Source of the DNA: Minwuia sp048007105
Lineage (GTDB): Bacteria > Pseudomonadota > Alphaproteobacteria > Minwuiales > Minwuiaceae
NCBI RefSeq assembly: GCF_048007105.1
Contig: NZ_CP180352.1
Span: 744,001-808,000, forward strand
Length of the DNA: 64,000 nucleotides
Direction: 5' to 3'
The notes below the pieces were generated by a model. The model was not told where the DNA came from, ran no database searches, and was given only the letters and a program-made list of their open reading frames with translations. Position 1 is the first letter of the stretch. Each line of letters opens with the position of its first letter. Made by a program: the position numbers and the translations under genes. This document shows, one piece after another, positions 46,633 to 55,449 of the stretch.

Positions 46633-49113
46633 ATGGCTCGATCGCTTCTCTATCTGCTTGTTCTCCTGTTGCCGCTGGGTGGCGCTGCGGCCCAGACCGC
46701 CGAGGCGCCGCCCGATCCCTATGTCAATGCCATTGATGGCGCCGAGGCGATCGGCGATGGCGCGATCCGGGCCTTCCGGAAGGGGCCACAGCTCTTGCTT
46801 GAACTGCCCGAGGACACGCCGGACCGGCTGTTTCTCTGGTATGTCGAGGGCGTCGGCCTGCCGCTGAAGGCCGAAGCGAGCGGCATCGGACTGCGCGGCG
46901 TCCTCGTACGATTCGAGGAGATCGACGGCAGCCTGATTGCCCGTGACATGAGCGGCCCGATCACACGGCGCCGCGGCCATCCCGAGCCCTACGAACCGCG
47001 GGAAACAGATGCCGGAACAGCCGACGATCCGGTCGCCGTTTCGGTCGGCAACACGGCCGTCGGCCCGGTCATCGCGGCGTTTCCGGTAATCGGCCGGAGC
47101 CCGGCGGGACGGTTGCTGATCGACGGTACGGCCGTTTTCTCGGCGGACCTTCCGCAGATGTCGGCGCGGGAACTGGTTCTGCGCACCGGAATGTTGCCCC
47201 AGGCGCCGGATCCACGCGGGTCCTGGATCAGCCGCGTGGTCGCCCATGACATCGATATCGACATCCGGACACATCTGACCTTCCTTGCCGCCAACCCGGC
47301 GAATCCGGCCGCAGGGCCCGCGCCGGTCTCGGTCACCGTCGGGCATTCGCTGGTGCTGCTGCGCAGGACGCCGGTCCGCTCGCGCGCCTTCGATCCGCGC
47401 GTCGGGTTCTTCGCAACCCGCTACACCGCCTTCGAGACAGCAGATGGCGGGTTGCTGGAAAGCGGGGCGCTGATCGAACGCTACCCCCTGGTCAAGAGGA
47501 ACCCGGATCAGGCGGTCAGCGATCCGGTCGAACCGATTGTCTTCTATATCGGCCAGGATGTCCCCGCCCGATGGCGGCCCTGGATCAGGCGGGCCGTGGA
47601 GTCCTGGCTACCCGTTTTCGAGGCCGCGGGCTTCTCCAACGCCATCATCGCCCGCGATGCGCCCACCGCGACGGAGGATCCGACCTGGTCCGACGAGAAC
47701 GTCAATCACAGCGTCATCCGATGGCTGTCGCAGCCGCGGGCCAATGCCATGGGACCACACACGGTGGATCCGCGCTCGGGTGAGATCCTTTCGGCGCACA
47801 TTCTCGTCTGGCCGCAGGTGATCGAATATGTGGAGCGCTACTATTTCGCACTGTTCGGGGCAATGGACCCGCGGGCGGCCCGGCTGCCCCTGCCCGAGGA
47901 TCTGCGCGGCGAGATCCTTCAGTACGTCGTTGCGCATGAAGTCGGCCACACCATCGGATTGCGCCACAACCATCTTGCTTCGACCGCCTGGTCCTGCGCC
48001 CATCTGCGCGACCCGGGCCGGGTGGATACGACCGGCCCGAACAGCTCGATCATGGCCTATGGCCGCATGAACCAGGCAGCCCAGCCCGGCGACGGCGTCT
48101 CGGGCCTGCTGGGGCGCATCGGCCCCTACGACTACGCCGCAATCAGTTGGGGTTACGGCGATTTCGGCGCCACGGCGGCCGAGGAACAGAGAGGGCTGGA
48201 CGACTTCGCCGCCGCCATGGCCGCCGACCGGACCACCATGTGGGGCGTCGCCGAGTTCCCGGACGAGATCGAGCATTTCGGCGGCGATCCGCGCGTCCAG
48301 CGCGAGAATGTCGGCGTCGAGCGCGTCGAGGCGACACGGCTGGGCATCGCCAACCTGATGCGGTCGCTCGCCCGCCTGGACGAGGCGACGGGGGGCGATG
48401 CCCGGGCGTTTCGCGCAGCGCTGGACGTGTTTCTGCTGACCCACAGCCGGTTTCTGAAATCGGCCGGAGACCTGGTCGGAGGAGTTTACCGTGGGCCGTT
48501 GCGCAGCGCCGGCGAGACCATCACGGTCGTTCCCCGCGGGCTTCAGGCCGAAGCCGTGGCCTACCTGCTGGGCGAAGGCGCGGCCAGTCTCGATCGCTAC
48601 AGGGACAGGACCTATGCGGGGCGGGCCTATCCGTTGTCCGGCGAACTGGTGATCGACGATCTGCAGGCTCAGTTGATCACCGGACTTCTGGCCGGACCGA
48701 CGCTGAAGTTGCTCGCCCTGCAGGGCCGAAGGTCTTCCGAGGCCTATTGGATCGAGGACTTTGCCGAGGACGTTCACGAGGCGGTCTGGGGCGACCTGTC
48801 GGACTCGCCGCCGTGGAAACAGGCGTTGCAACGCGCCTATCTCGACCGGGCGGGCGCGTTGCTGGACACATCGCAGACGGACGGCCCCGGCGAAGCCGAA
48901 GTCGCGGCGGCGGCCACGGCGCAGGGCTTTTCGCCCGCCTTCGCCAGGCTGGTGGCCGAAACCGGCGACGACACGCCTTGGCCGGCCTGGGTCCGCCGAA
49001 GCCTGCCGGAGCTGGCCTCCCGTCTCGACCGCGCTTCGACCGCGGCAACCGACGGAACTGCGGGACTGCACTTTGCGGCGATGGCGCACAAGGCGAAGTC
49101 TCTGATCGACTAG
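46633..49113 (+). CDS. Secreted zinc metalloprotease (DUF5117/M10-like)
   Basis: 826 aa with a signal peptide (LLYLLVLLLPLGGAAAQ). The extended zinc motif HEVGHTIGLRH is at residues 435-445, followed by SSIMAYGRMNQ (Met-turn-like). The N-terminal ~300 residues are beta-rich and match the domain found in DUF5117/DUF4953 metalloproteases; a long helical C-terminal part follows. It probably cleaves proteins or peptides in the periplasm or outside. The substrate is unknown. It is divergent from the lipoprotein gene. Confidence 0.88.
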   Translation: MARSLLYLLVLLLPLGGAAAQTAEAPPDPYVNAIDGAEAIGDGAIRAFRKGPQLLLELPEDTPDRLFLWYVEGVGLPLKAEASGIGLRGVLVRFEEIDGSLIARDMSGPITRRRGHPEPYEPRETDAGTADDPVAVSVGNTAVGPVIAAFPVIGRSPAGRLLIDGTAVFSADLPQMSARELVLRTGMLPQAPDPRGSWISRVVAHDIDIDIRTHLTFLAANPANPAAGPAPVSVTVGHSLVLLRRTPVRSRAFDPRVGFFATRYTAFETADGGLLESGALIERYPLVKRNPDQAVSDPVEPIVFYIGQDVPARWRPWIRRAVESWLPVFEAAGFSNAIIARDAPTATEDPTWSDENVNHSVIRWLSQPRANAMGPHTVDPRSGEILSAHILVWPQVIEYVERYYFALFGAMDPRAARLPLPEDLRGEILQYVVAHEVGHTIGLRHNHLASTAWSCAHLRDPGRVDTTGPNSSIMAYGRMNQAAQPGDGVSGLLGRIGPYDYAAISWGYGDFGATAAEEQRGLDDFAAAMAADRTTMWGVAEFPDEIEHFGGDPRVQRENVGVERVEATRLGIANLMRSLARLDEATGGDARAFRAALDVFLLTHSRFLKSAGDLVGGVYRGPLRSAGETITVVPRGLQAEAVAYLLGEGAASLDRYRDRTYAGRAYPLSGELVIDDLQAQLITGLLAGPTLKLLALQGRRSSEAYWIEDFAEDVHEAVWGDLSDSPPWKQALQRAYLDRAGALLDTSQTDGPGEAEVAAAATAQGFSPAFARLVAETGDDTPWPAWVRRSLPELASRLDRASTAATDGTAGLHFAAMAHKAKSLID

Positions 49114-49258
49114 ATCGGGCCGCCCGTCGCGGCCTGCACGCCGCGCATGTGCGCCGCCCGCGCCCGTGACGTCAGCGCCCATTGATCCCGCGGCCGCGAC
49201 CGCCTTTCATGGGGGTGAGGGAGCGGGAGCACGCGACGGGGAGCGGGCAGAGGCGGTC

Positions 49259-51001
49259 ATGGGCCACGAAACGCTGGACCTGCACGAGGTCGTCATCTTT
49301 CTGTTCGCCGCGGGCGTCGTCGTCCCGCTGGCCCGCCGCGTGAAGATCAGCCCGGTCTTCGGCTTCCTGCTGGTCGGCATCGTCATCGGCCCCTTCGGCC
49401 TCGCCCGCTTCACCGGCGAGATGCCCTGGCTCAGCCATCTGGTGATCGAGGATCTGGAGGGCGTGCGGCTGCTGGCCGAGCTGGGCGTCGTCTTCCTGCT
49501 GTTCATGATCGGCCTCGAGCTCTCGCTGGAGCGGCTCTGGGCGATGCGGCGGCTGGTCTTCGGCCTCGGCGGGGCGCAGATCCTGATCTCCGGCGCGGCC
49601 ATCGCCGCCGTCGCCGCGGCCTTCGACAACACGCTGGCCGTCGCCATCGTGCTCGGCGGCAGCTTCGCGCTCTCGTCCACCGCCATCGTCATGCAGCTGC
49701 TTTCGGAGAACAGCCGCCTGGGCACCGAGACCGGCCGCGTCAGCTTCTCGATCCTGCTCTGCCAGGACCTCGCCGTGCTGCCGGTGTTGTTCCTGGTCGG
49801 CGTCTTCGCCGTGCAGAGCGACGCGCCGGTCGTCCTTTCCTTCGCGCAGGCGATGGGAGAGGCAGCGGTCGCCGTGGCGGTCATCCTGGTGCTGGGCCGG
49901 CTGGTGCTGCGCCCGGTCTTCCGCTTCGTCGGCACCGCAGCCAGCGAGGAGATGTTCCTGGCGCTGGTGCTGCTGGTGATCATCGGCACCGCGCTGCTCA
50001 CCGGCGCCTTCGGCCTCTCCATGGCGCTGGGCGCCTTCCTGGCCGGGCTGATGTTCGCCGAGACCGAGTACCGCCACGCCATCGAGGTCGATATCGAGCC
50101 CTTCAAGGGCCTGCTGCTGGGCCTGTTCTTCGTCTCCATCGGCATGGGCATCGACATCGTGCAGGTGCTGGCCGAGCCGGTCTGGCTGATCGCCTCGGTG
50201 ATCGGCCTCTACATGATCAAGACCCCGATCATCTACGTACTGGCGCGGCTGTTCGGGGAGCGGCGGCACGTGTCGCTGGAAGCCTCGCTGCTGCTGGGAC
50301 AGAGCGGCGAGTTCGCCTTCGTCGTCGTCGGCATGGCTTACGGGCTGGGCCTGATGCCCAACGAGACCGCGCAGTTCATGCTGATCGTGGCCAGCCTGAC
50401 CATGATGGCGACCCCGCCCATCGCCTGGGGCGCGCGCCGTCTGGCCGCCGCGCTGGAGAAGCGGGAGGCGGCGAAGGGGCAGACGGACGGCGACGTCGCC
50501 ACGGGGCTGGAAGGCCATGTCGTCATCGTCGGCTACGGGCGCGTTGGCCAGATGCTGGGCTCCCTGCTGGACGGACAGGAGGTGCCGCATGTCGGCCTCG
50601 ACATGGATGCGCGGCTGGTCGGGCGGTTCCGCGCCGCCGGCGGCTCGATCTTCTTCGGCAACGCCAACCGGCCCGACATCCTGAAGCGGTTCCACACAGG
50701 CCGCGCCGCCGCGCTGGTGGTGACCATGGACGACGCCGCCGCCGCCGAGCATGTGGTCGACACCGCCCGCGATCTCTGGCCCGACCTGCCGATCTACGCC
50801 CGCGCCCGCGACAGCGCCCACGCCCTGCGGCTGATGGAGCACGGCGCGACCCAGGTGATCCCGGAAACGGTGGAAGCCAGCCTGCAGCTCGGCGAGATCG
50901 TGCTGACCGGCGCCGGCCTGCCCTCGGCCGCCGCCCGCCGCATCGTCGACGCCCGCCGCAAGATCGAGGAAGACCGCTTCAACGCCCGGGCGCCGGAGTG
51001 A
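49259..51001 (+). CDS. CPA2-family monovalent cation:proton antiporter (KefB type)
   Basis: 580 aa from ATG 49259, with AGAGGCGG upstream; the frame is open for 31 codons before it. About twelve transmembrane helices run from VVIFLFAAGVVVPLARRVK to residue ~400, including LVGIVIGPFGLARF and LFFVSIGMGIDIV. A cytoplasmic TrkA-N (RCK) domain begins at HVVIVGYGRVGQMLGSLLDG. It exchanges K+ or Na+ for protons, gated by nucleotide or glutathione adducts in Kef-type members. No KefF/KefG partner gene is adjacent. Confidence 0.92.
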   Translation: MGHETLDLHEVVIFLFAAGVVVPLARRVKISPVFGFLLVGIVIGPFGLARFTGEMPWLSHLVIEDLEGVRLLAELGVVFLLFMIGLELSLERLWAMRRLVFGLGGAQILISGAAIAAVAAAFDNTLAVAIVLGGSFALSSTAIVMQLLSENSRLGTETGRVSFSILLCQDLAVLPVLFLVGVFAVQSDAPVVLSFAQAMGEAAVAVAVILVLGRLVLRPVFRFVGTAASEEMFLALVLLVIIGTALLTGAFGLSMALGAFLAGLMFAETEYRHAIEVDIEPFKGLLLGLFFVSIGMGIDIVQVLAEPVWLIASVIGLYMIKTPIIYVLARLFGERRHVSLEASLLLGQSGEFAFVVVGMAYGLGLMPNETAQFMLIVASLTMMATPPIAWGARRLAAALEKREAAKGQTDGDVATGLEGHVVIVGYGRVGQMLGSLLDGQEVPHVGLDMDARLVGRFRAAGGSIFFGNANRPDILKRFHTGRAAALVVTMDDAAAAEHVVDTARDLWPDLPIYARARDSAHALRLMEHGATQVIPETVEASLQLGEIVLTGAGLPSAAARRIVDARRKIEEDRFNARAPE

Positions 51002-51077
51002 GGGTGATAAGAGGACGCCGCCAGTCTCCCGCAGGGTTCCCGCAAACCGGTGAACCAGCGGCAATCGAAGATCTGTC

Positions 51078-51175
51078 ATGCCCGCCCTACGCGGGCATCG
51101 GGTCGATTACCAGTCTTGCGCCCAAGCCGTTCCAGACCCCCGAGTGGCCCGATGGGCCATCGGGGGTGACCCGTT
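51078..51175 (-). repeat. Composite palindromic element (families B and A)
   Basis: ATGCCCGC-CCTAC-GCGGGCAT (51078-51098), then a core at 51135-51171 in which CCCCCGA and TGGCCC pair with GGGCCA and TCGGGGG around a GAT loop. The core and about 8 following bases are identical to 52161-52205. Confidence 0.85.
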
Positions 51176-51207
51176 CGGCAGCGGCCCGGCTCTTCTCGGG
51201 CTGGCGG

Positions 51208-52107
51208 ATGGCGAGGCGGCATTCGAACCCGTCGCGGCGGGCACTGTGCGTTGCCGTCATTCTTCTTGGCTGGCTCTGCGGTGCCGCGCACGCTGCGGAA
51301 GCGGAGCGTGAAGTGCCTCTGCAGCTCATCGCGATCTATCGCGGCTTCAAGACGACCTGCCTTGCCGTGATCGAGGGCGCGAAGGACCAGCCGTTCGTGC
51401 CGGCGAGCGATTCCATCGCCTATCATGTCGATGCGGACACCCGCCGGATGTCACTCGCAAACAAATTCATCCTCGACTACGAAGATCGTCACGCCCTCTA
51501 TCGCGTCTATCCCAGGTTCGATTTCGATCAGCCGCCGGCCGAGGTCGCCGGCGCCGTATCGGCCTTTCTGGAGGGCCCGGTCACCGGCATCTTCCTGCTG
51601 AACGGCCGCGGCGCGCTTTTTGACGACCTCGCCGAACGGCTGGGGCCGGAAGTGGGTTACCGGCCGCTCGTTGGCGCAGACAGTGTCTATGAAGGCTTCC
51701 TCGTCGCCCGCGAGGGCGTGATGCAGGTTCTGGTCGTCAACGCGCTCGACCAGCAGCAGCGTTTCGGTCTCTACGTTGTCAACGTGTTCCACACCGCCCT
51801 CATCGGTGCGGAAATCTACTCAACCGACCTCCGGTACGGCCTTGGCGAGTTCCGCTTCGGTCAACTTCGTCGGTACCAAGCTCGAACACTGGAAACCTAC
51901 TATTTCGCACGTTCGCTCCGGGACCGCCTGGTTCCCTATGGCAAACGGGGTGATCTCTACAGCCCGGAGGCGCAGGTGAAGATCGAGGACGACCGGATGC
52001 ATCTAAGCGAATTCCGCAACCCGCGCCTGCCGCCCTACCGGCAGGACATCCCGGAGAGCTGCGCCGACGAGTTCGATTGGGTCAGCGACTACGTGAAGGA
52101 TCGGTAG
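51208..52107 (+). CDS. Exported protein of unknown function, flanked by repeats
   Basis: 299 aa from ATG 51208 (MARRHSNPSRRALCVAVILL), with a signal peptide ending at AAHAAEA. The mature domain has IYRGFKTTCLAVIEGAKDQPF, YEDRHALYRVYPRFDFDQPP and ETYYFARSLRDRLVPYGKRGD, strongly alternating strand and helix. No family recognised. The gene is bounded by two copies of the same composite palindromic element in the same orientation, which could let it be lost or moved by recombination. Confidence 0.7.
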   Translation: MARRHSNPSRRALCVAVILLGWLCGAAHAAEAEREVPLQLIAIYRGFKTTCLAVIEGAKDQPFVPASDSIAYHVDADTRRMSLANKFILDYEDRHALYRVYPRFDFDQPPAEVAGAVSAFLEGPVTGIFLLNGRGALFDDLAERLGPEVGYRPLVGADSVYEGFLVAREGVMQVLVVNALDQQQRFGLYVVNVFHTALIGAEIYSTDLRYGLGEFRFGQLRRYQARTLETYYFARSLRDRLVPYGKRGDLYSPEAQVKIEDDRMHLSEFRNPRLPPYRQDIPESCADEFDWVSDYVKDR

Positions 52108-52130
52108 GGTTCCGGAGCGCCTTCCCGGTC

Positions 52131-52205
52131 CATCAATGACATTGCAGCAAAGCCGCTCCGGACCCCCGAGTGGCCCGATGGGCCATCGGGGGTGACCCGT
52201 TCGGC
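52131..52205 (-). repeat. Palindromic element, family A
   Basis: Core 52161-52197 identical to 51135-51171, with a flank AAGCCGCTCCG that matches the copy at 7642-7740 in reverse complement. Together with the 51.1-kb copy it brackets the exported-protein gene. Confidence 0.85.
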
Positions 52206-52212
52206 GGCCGTC

Positions 52213-53640
52213 CTACGCCCCTTCCATCTGCCGGATGGCGGCCAGGATGGCGAGGCGGTATTCGATCTCGTCGCGGCGGACGCCGTCGATCACCAGGATC
52301 TCGCCGCCCTCGCCGAACATGATGGCCAGGACCCGGTCCGGATCGAGCGCGCCGAAGGCACCGCCCCAGGGCGTGTCCCGGAAGCAGCCGGCAAGCAGGT
52401 CCAGCCGCGCCTGCGTTTCCGCACGGCTGCCGGGCGGTATCAGCACGATCAGCCGGTCGAGCCCCGACCGCTCGATCAGCGTCCGCAGCTCCCACTGGAT
52501 CCACTCGGTCAGGCCGGCGACCAGCACCACGAAGCGGCTGACCCCGATCCAGTGCAGGATCGCGTCCTGCCAGCTGTCGTCGTCGAAATAGGCGCGCCGG
52601 GCGCCGAGCGGGGGCAGCCGCTCACCCGGTGAGCCGATGGCGGTGAAGGCGCCGAGGCGGCGGATCACCATGGCGACGATCTCCTCCAGCCGCCGCTTGC
52701 GGAACTGCAGCCGCATGTAGAGCGCATCCGGGCGCACCCGCGCGGCGTCGTCGGCGAAGGAGCGCAGCAGCAGGATCGGCTGTTCCACGGCGTTGGCGGC
52801 GCCGGTCTCGGCCCGCGCCCGCAGCCAGCGCTGGGCCAGCCGCGCAAGGAAGATCAGGGAGGCCGCCACGGCGAGGACGAGGACGACGACGAGCAGGCTC
52901 GCACCGGCGAAATACTGGAAGATCTCGTTCATCGCCGGCGCGGCCATCGGCTCGCGCCCCTGCCCCAGCCTTTCGTTCGCGCTGTCGTAATAGGCGCGGT
53001 ACTGCGCCGGCGCGGACAGCACGCCGACCAGCAGCACCATCCAGAGATGGGCGGCGGCGAAGAAGAGGATCAGCTTGCCGATGCGCCACCAGTAGGGCAT
53101 CCGGTTGATGTGGCGTTCGAACTTCGCCAGCGCCAGCGGCCCGAACGGGTTCCGGCGCACCTGGGCGAACAGGACCGGGACCGCGGTGATCAGACCCCAG
53201 AGCGCACCGGCCGCCAGCACGCCCACCGCCGCGACCACGCCGGCATGCCGGTCGTGGATGCCGCCGAAGCCCGCCAGAAAGCACATCCACAGCAGGGTCA
53301 GGCAGACGAACACACCTACCCCGGCGGCGAAGCGGGAGCGCGCGCCGGAGACGTAGACCAGGTAGGGCAGCCAGACCAGCGCCGCCAGATTGAAGGTGTT
53401 GAAGATGTCGACGGCTTCCGAGGCCTGCGGGTCGAAAAAGCTCCCCAGCGGCCCGCGGACGGCGATCAGCACCGCCAGCGGCAGGAAGGCGTTCAGGCGC
53501 GCACCGTTCCACATGCGGCGCAGGCGCTTCGCCGGCCGCCCGATATCGATCCGCTGCAGCGTCTCGCCCGTCACATGCAGGTCCGGTCGTCTTCGAGGGT
53601 TCAGCGGGAAAGCGTCCGCCAAACCGCGCCCGAAGTCCAC
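52213..53640 (-). CDS. Membrane protein with an unusual C-terminal soluble domain
   Basis: 475 aa. Six or so transmembrane helices occupy about residues 45-275 (for example FNLAALVWLPYLVYVSG, FVCLTLLWMCFLAGFGG, LLVVVLVLAVAASLIFLA). The C-terminal ~190 residues are soluble: ILLLRSFADDA, then FTAIGSPGERLPPLGARRAY, FDDDSWQDAILHWIG, VVLVAGLTEWIQWELRTLI, LIVLIPPGS. This resembles a conserved TIR-like or Rossmann-type segment seen behind membrane domains in other bacteria. I cannot name it. The 127-aa and DUF533 genes lie just upstream on the same strand. Confidence 0.78.
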   Translation of the reverse strand: MDFGRGLADAFPLNPRRRPDLHVTGETLQRIDIGRPAKRLRRMWNGARLNAFLPLAVLIAVRGPLGSFFDPQASEAVDIFNTFNLAALVWLPYLVYVSGARSRFAAGVGVFVCLTLLWMCFLAGFGGIHDRHAGVVAAVGVLAAGALWGLITAVPVLFAQVRRNPFGPLALAKFERHINRMPYWWRIGKLILFFAAAHLWMVLLVGVLSAPAQYRAYYDSANERLGQGREPMAAPAMNEIFQYFAGASLLVVVLVLAVAASLIFLARLAQRWLRARAETGAANAVEQPILLLRSFADDAARVRPDALYMRLQFRKRRLEEIVAMVIRRLGAFTAIGSPGERLPPLGARRAYFDDDSWQDAILHWIGVSRFVVLVAGLTEWIQWELRTLIERSGLDRLIVLIPPGSRAETQARLDLLAGCFRDTPWGGAFGALDPDRVLAIMFGEGGEILVIDGVRRDEIEYRLAILAAIRQMEGA

Positions 53641-53673
53641 CGCGCGGGCGCCTGCAGCGCCGGGGCAGCCCCC

Positions 53674-54057
53674 TCAGTCGATCTCCAGGCCCCAGGCCTC
53701 GACGACTTCCTGCGCGACGATGCCGGCGTGCAGGGCGAGCAGGATCAGACGGGCGTCGGGACCGTCGCCGGCGGCCACTGCGCCCGCGATGCGGTCCTCG
53801 GCCTCCGCGGCGGCGGCCGCGCCATTGTCGCCCTCGAAGATCTCGCGGCCATGCATCAGATAAGCGAGCAGCGCGGCGGCACGGGCGCAGGCCGCCTCGT
53901 CGGCGCCGCCCTGCCGCTCCTTCTCCTCCATCTGGCGAATGGCGGTGAGCTTCACCGCCCCCGGCACCAGACGCGGATGCACACCGGCTTCGCGGAGCGC
54001 CGCATCCAGCCGCTTCTGGGGCCGCGACGGCCCGAACAGTTCGAGGAAGCCAAACAT
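53674..54057 (-). CDS. Small helical protein of unknown function
   Basis: 127 aa, alpha-helical throughout and rich in alanine and glutamate (KRLDAALREAGVHPRLVPGAVKLTAI; AARAAALLAYLMHGREIFEG-like pattern). It has no signal peptide. It lies between the membrane protein with the soluble C-terminal domain and the DUF533 gene, all three on the minus strand with short gaps (33 and 40 bases), so a shared operon is likely. No family recognised. Confidence 0.65.
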   Translation of the reverse strand: MFGFLELFGPSRPQKRLDAALREAGVHPRLVPGAVKLTAIRQMEEKERQGGADEAACARAAALLAYLMHGREIFEGDNGAAAAAEAEDRIAGAVAAGDGPDARLILLALHAGIVAQEVVEAWGLEID

Positions 54058-54097
54058 GCCCGATCTCTTACCCGACCCGGCGGCGGGACGACAGGCC

Positions 54098-54853
54098 TCA
54101 GGCCGCGGCGGCGGCCCGGACCTGCGATTCCAGATGCGCGACCAGGTCGGGCGGCAGCGAAAGACGGCTCGCCAGCGCCTCCAGATAGGCCTTCTCCGCG
54201 AACTCGTCGGGATCGATCGCCAGGCGCGAGGCCAGATAGATCTCCGCGGCCTGTTCGGGACCCTGCGGCAGCGCGGCGATCTGCTTCAGGCCGGGCGGGT
54301 CGCTCAGGGCGTCGAAGACGAAGGCCTTGTCCTCGGCGTCCAGCGACATCTCGCCGGCCCGCTCGAAGATCAGCCGCTGCTCGTCGGCCCCGATGTGACC
54401 GTCCGCATTGGCCGCGGCGACCATCGCGAGGATCAGGGCAAGCTCGAACGGCCGCCCGTCGCCGGCCGGCGCGGTGGCGGGCAGGAACTTCGAGCCCTCG
54501 GGCGGCAGCTCGGGTTCGCCCCCGGCGGCCGGAACGCCGGACGGCGGCGGTGCGGATGCGGGTGCGGGCGCGGCCGCCTTGCCCGACTGCCAGTTCTGAT
54601 AGGCCCGGTAGGCGAGCGCGCCCAGCGCCGCGGCGCCGCCATAGCCGACCACGCCGCCGGCCACCTTGCCGACGGTCTTGCGCGCCTTCTTCGATCCCAG
54701 CAGCACGCCGATCAGCCCGCCCGCGGCCACACCGCCGGCGACGCCGGCCCAGCCGCTGCCGGCGACCCGGTCGCGGGCGCCCTGCATGGCCTGGCCGGCC
54801 TTCGCGCCGGCATCGGCGCCGAGAAACTGCTCGAGGAGGTTCTGTGGGTTCAT
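54098..54853 (-). CDS. DUF533 (YebE-like) inner-membrane protein
   Basis: 251 aa. An N-terminal glycine-zipper/transmembrane part (GVAGGVAAGGLIGVLLG, then GGAAALGALAYRAYQNW), a proline-rich linker and a C-terminal helical TerB-like domain (LILAMVAAANADGHIGADE, LASRLAIDPDEFAEKAYL) identify the DUF533/YebE family. In E. coli yebE is induced by envelope stress; the biochemical role is unknown. It probably is the first gene of a three-gene operon running left. Confidence 0.85.
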   Translation of the reverse strand: MNPQNLLEQFLGADAGAKAGQAMQGARDRVAGSGWAGVAGGVAAGGLIGVLLGSKKARKTVGKVAGGVVGYGGAAALGALAYRAYQNWQSGKAAAPAPASAPPPSGVPAAGGEPELPPEGSKFLPATAPAGDGRPFELALILAMVAAANADGHIGADEQRLIFERAGEMSLDAEDKAFVFDALSDPPGLKQIAALPQGPEQAAEIYLASRLAIDPDEFAEKAYLEALASRLSLPPDLVAHLESQVRAAAAA

Positions 54854-55025
54854 CGTCTTCCTGTCCGGTCAATGCCGCCCAGAGATAGGAATGGCCGTTG
54901 CGAATGACAATCAGTCACGACGCGGCCTCTGCAAGGCCTCAGTTTGCGTGAATCCTCGTGGCGCTCCTTCCGCCGCGGGTCTACCGTCTGCAACGGGAAC
55001 AGGTCCGCTGGTGGAGGAGCAGGTC

Positions 55026-55427
55026 ATGGGACTGGTGGATTTCGATGCGGCGGCCCTGGAGGCCATGTCGGGCGGCGACCCGGACCAGCCGGTGGTGATG
55101 CTCAACCTGCTTCGCTACCGGGACGTGGCGGAGCCGGGGCACGGGGTGGACGGCCTGAGCGGGCGCGAGGCGTTCGATGTCTACGGGCGTCGCCTGATGA
55201 AACTGAATGCGCGCTTCGGCGTCGAGCCGATCTGGATCGGGCAGAGCCACCGCACCGTGATCGGCGACGAGGAATGGAGCGCCGTCATGCTGGTCCGCTA
55301 TCCCAGCCGGCGGCATTTCGTGGAGATGATGAAGGATCCGGACTACCTGGCCATCTCGCCGATCCGCGCGGCGGCGCTGGCCGACAGCCGGCTGGTCGAG
55401 ACCACCCAGCTGGTGCCCCGCCCCTGA
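55026..55427 (+). CDS. DUF1330-family protein (dimeric alpha-beta barrel)
   Basis: 133 aa from ATG 55026 behind GGTGGAGGAG, a strong ribosome binding site; the frame is open upstream but has no better start. Conserved features are VVMLNLLRYRD near residue 25, the VYGRRLMKL helix and the strand VMLVRYPSRRHFVEMMKDPDY. The fold is that of small monooxygenase-like or NIPSNAP-like barrels; the function is unknown. It is convergent with ggt. Confidence 0.85.
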   Translation: MGLVDFDAAALEAMSGGDPDQPVVMLNLLRYRDVAEPGHGVDGLSGREAFDVYGRRLMKLNARFGVEPIWIGQSHRTVIGDEEWSAVMLVRYPSRRHFVEMMKDPDYLAISPIRAAALADSRLVETTQLVPRP

Positions 55428-55449
55428 ACGGCCCCGGCCGCCGTCCGGC

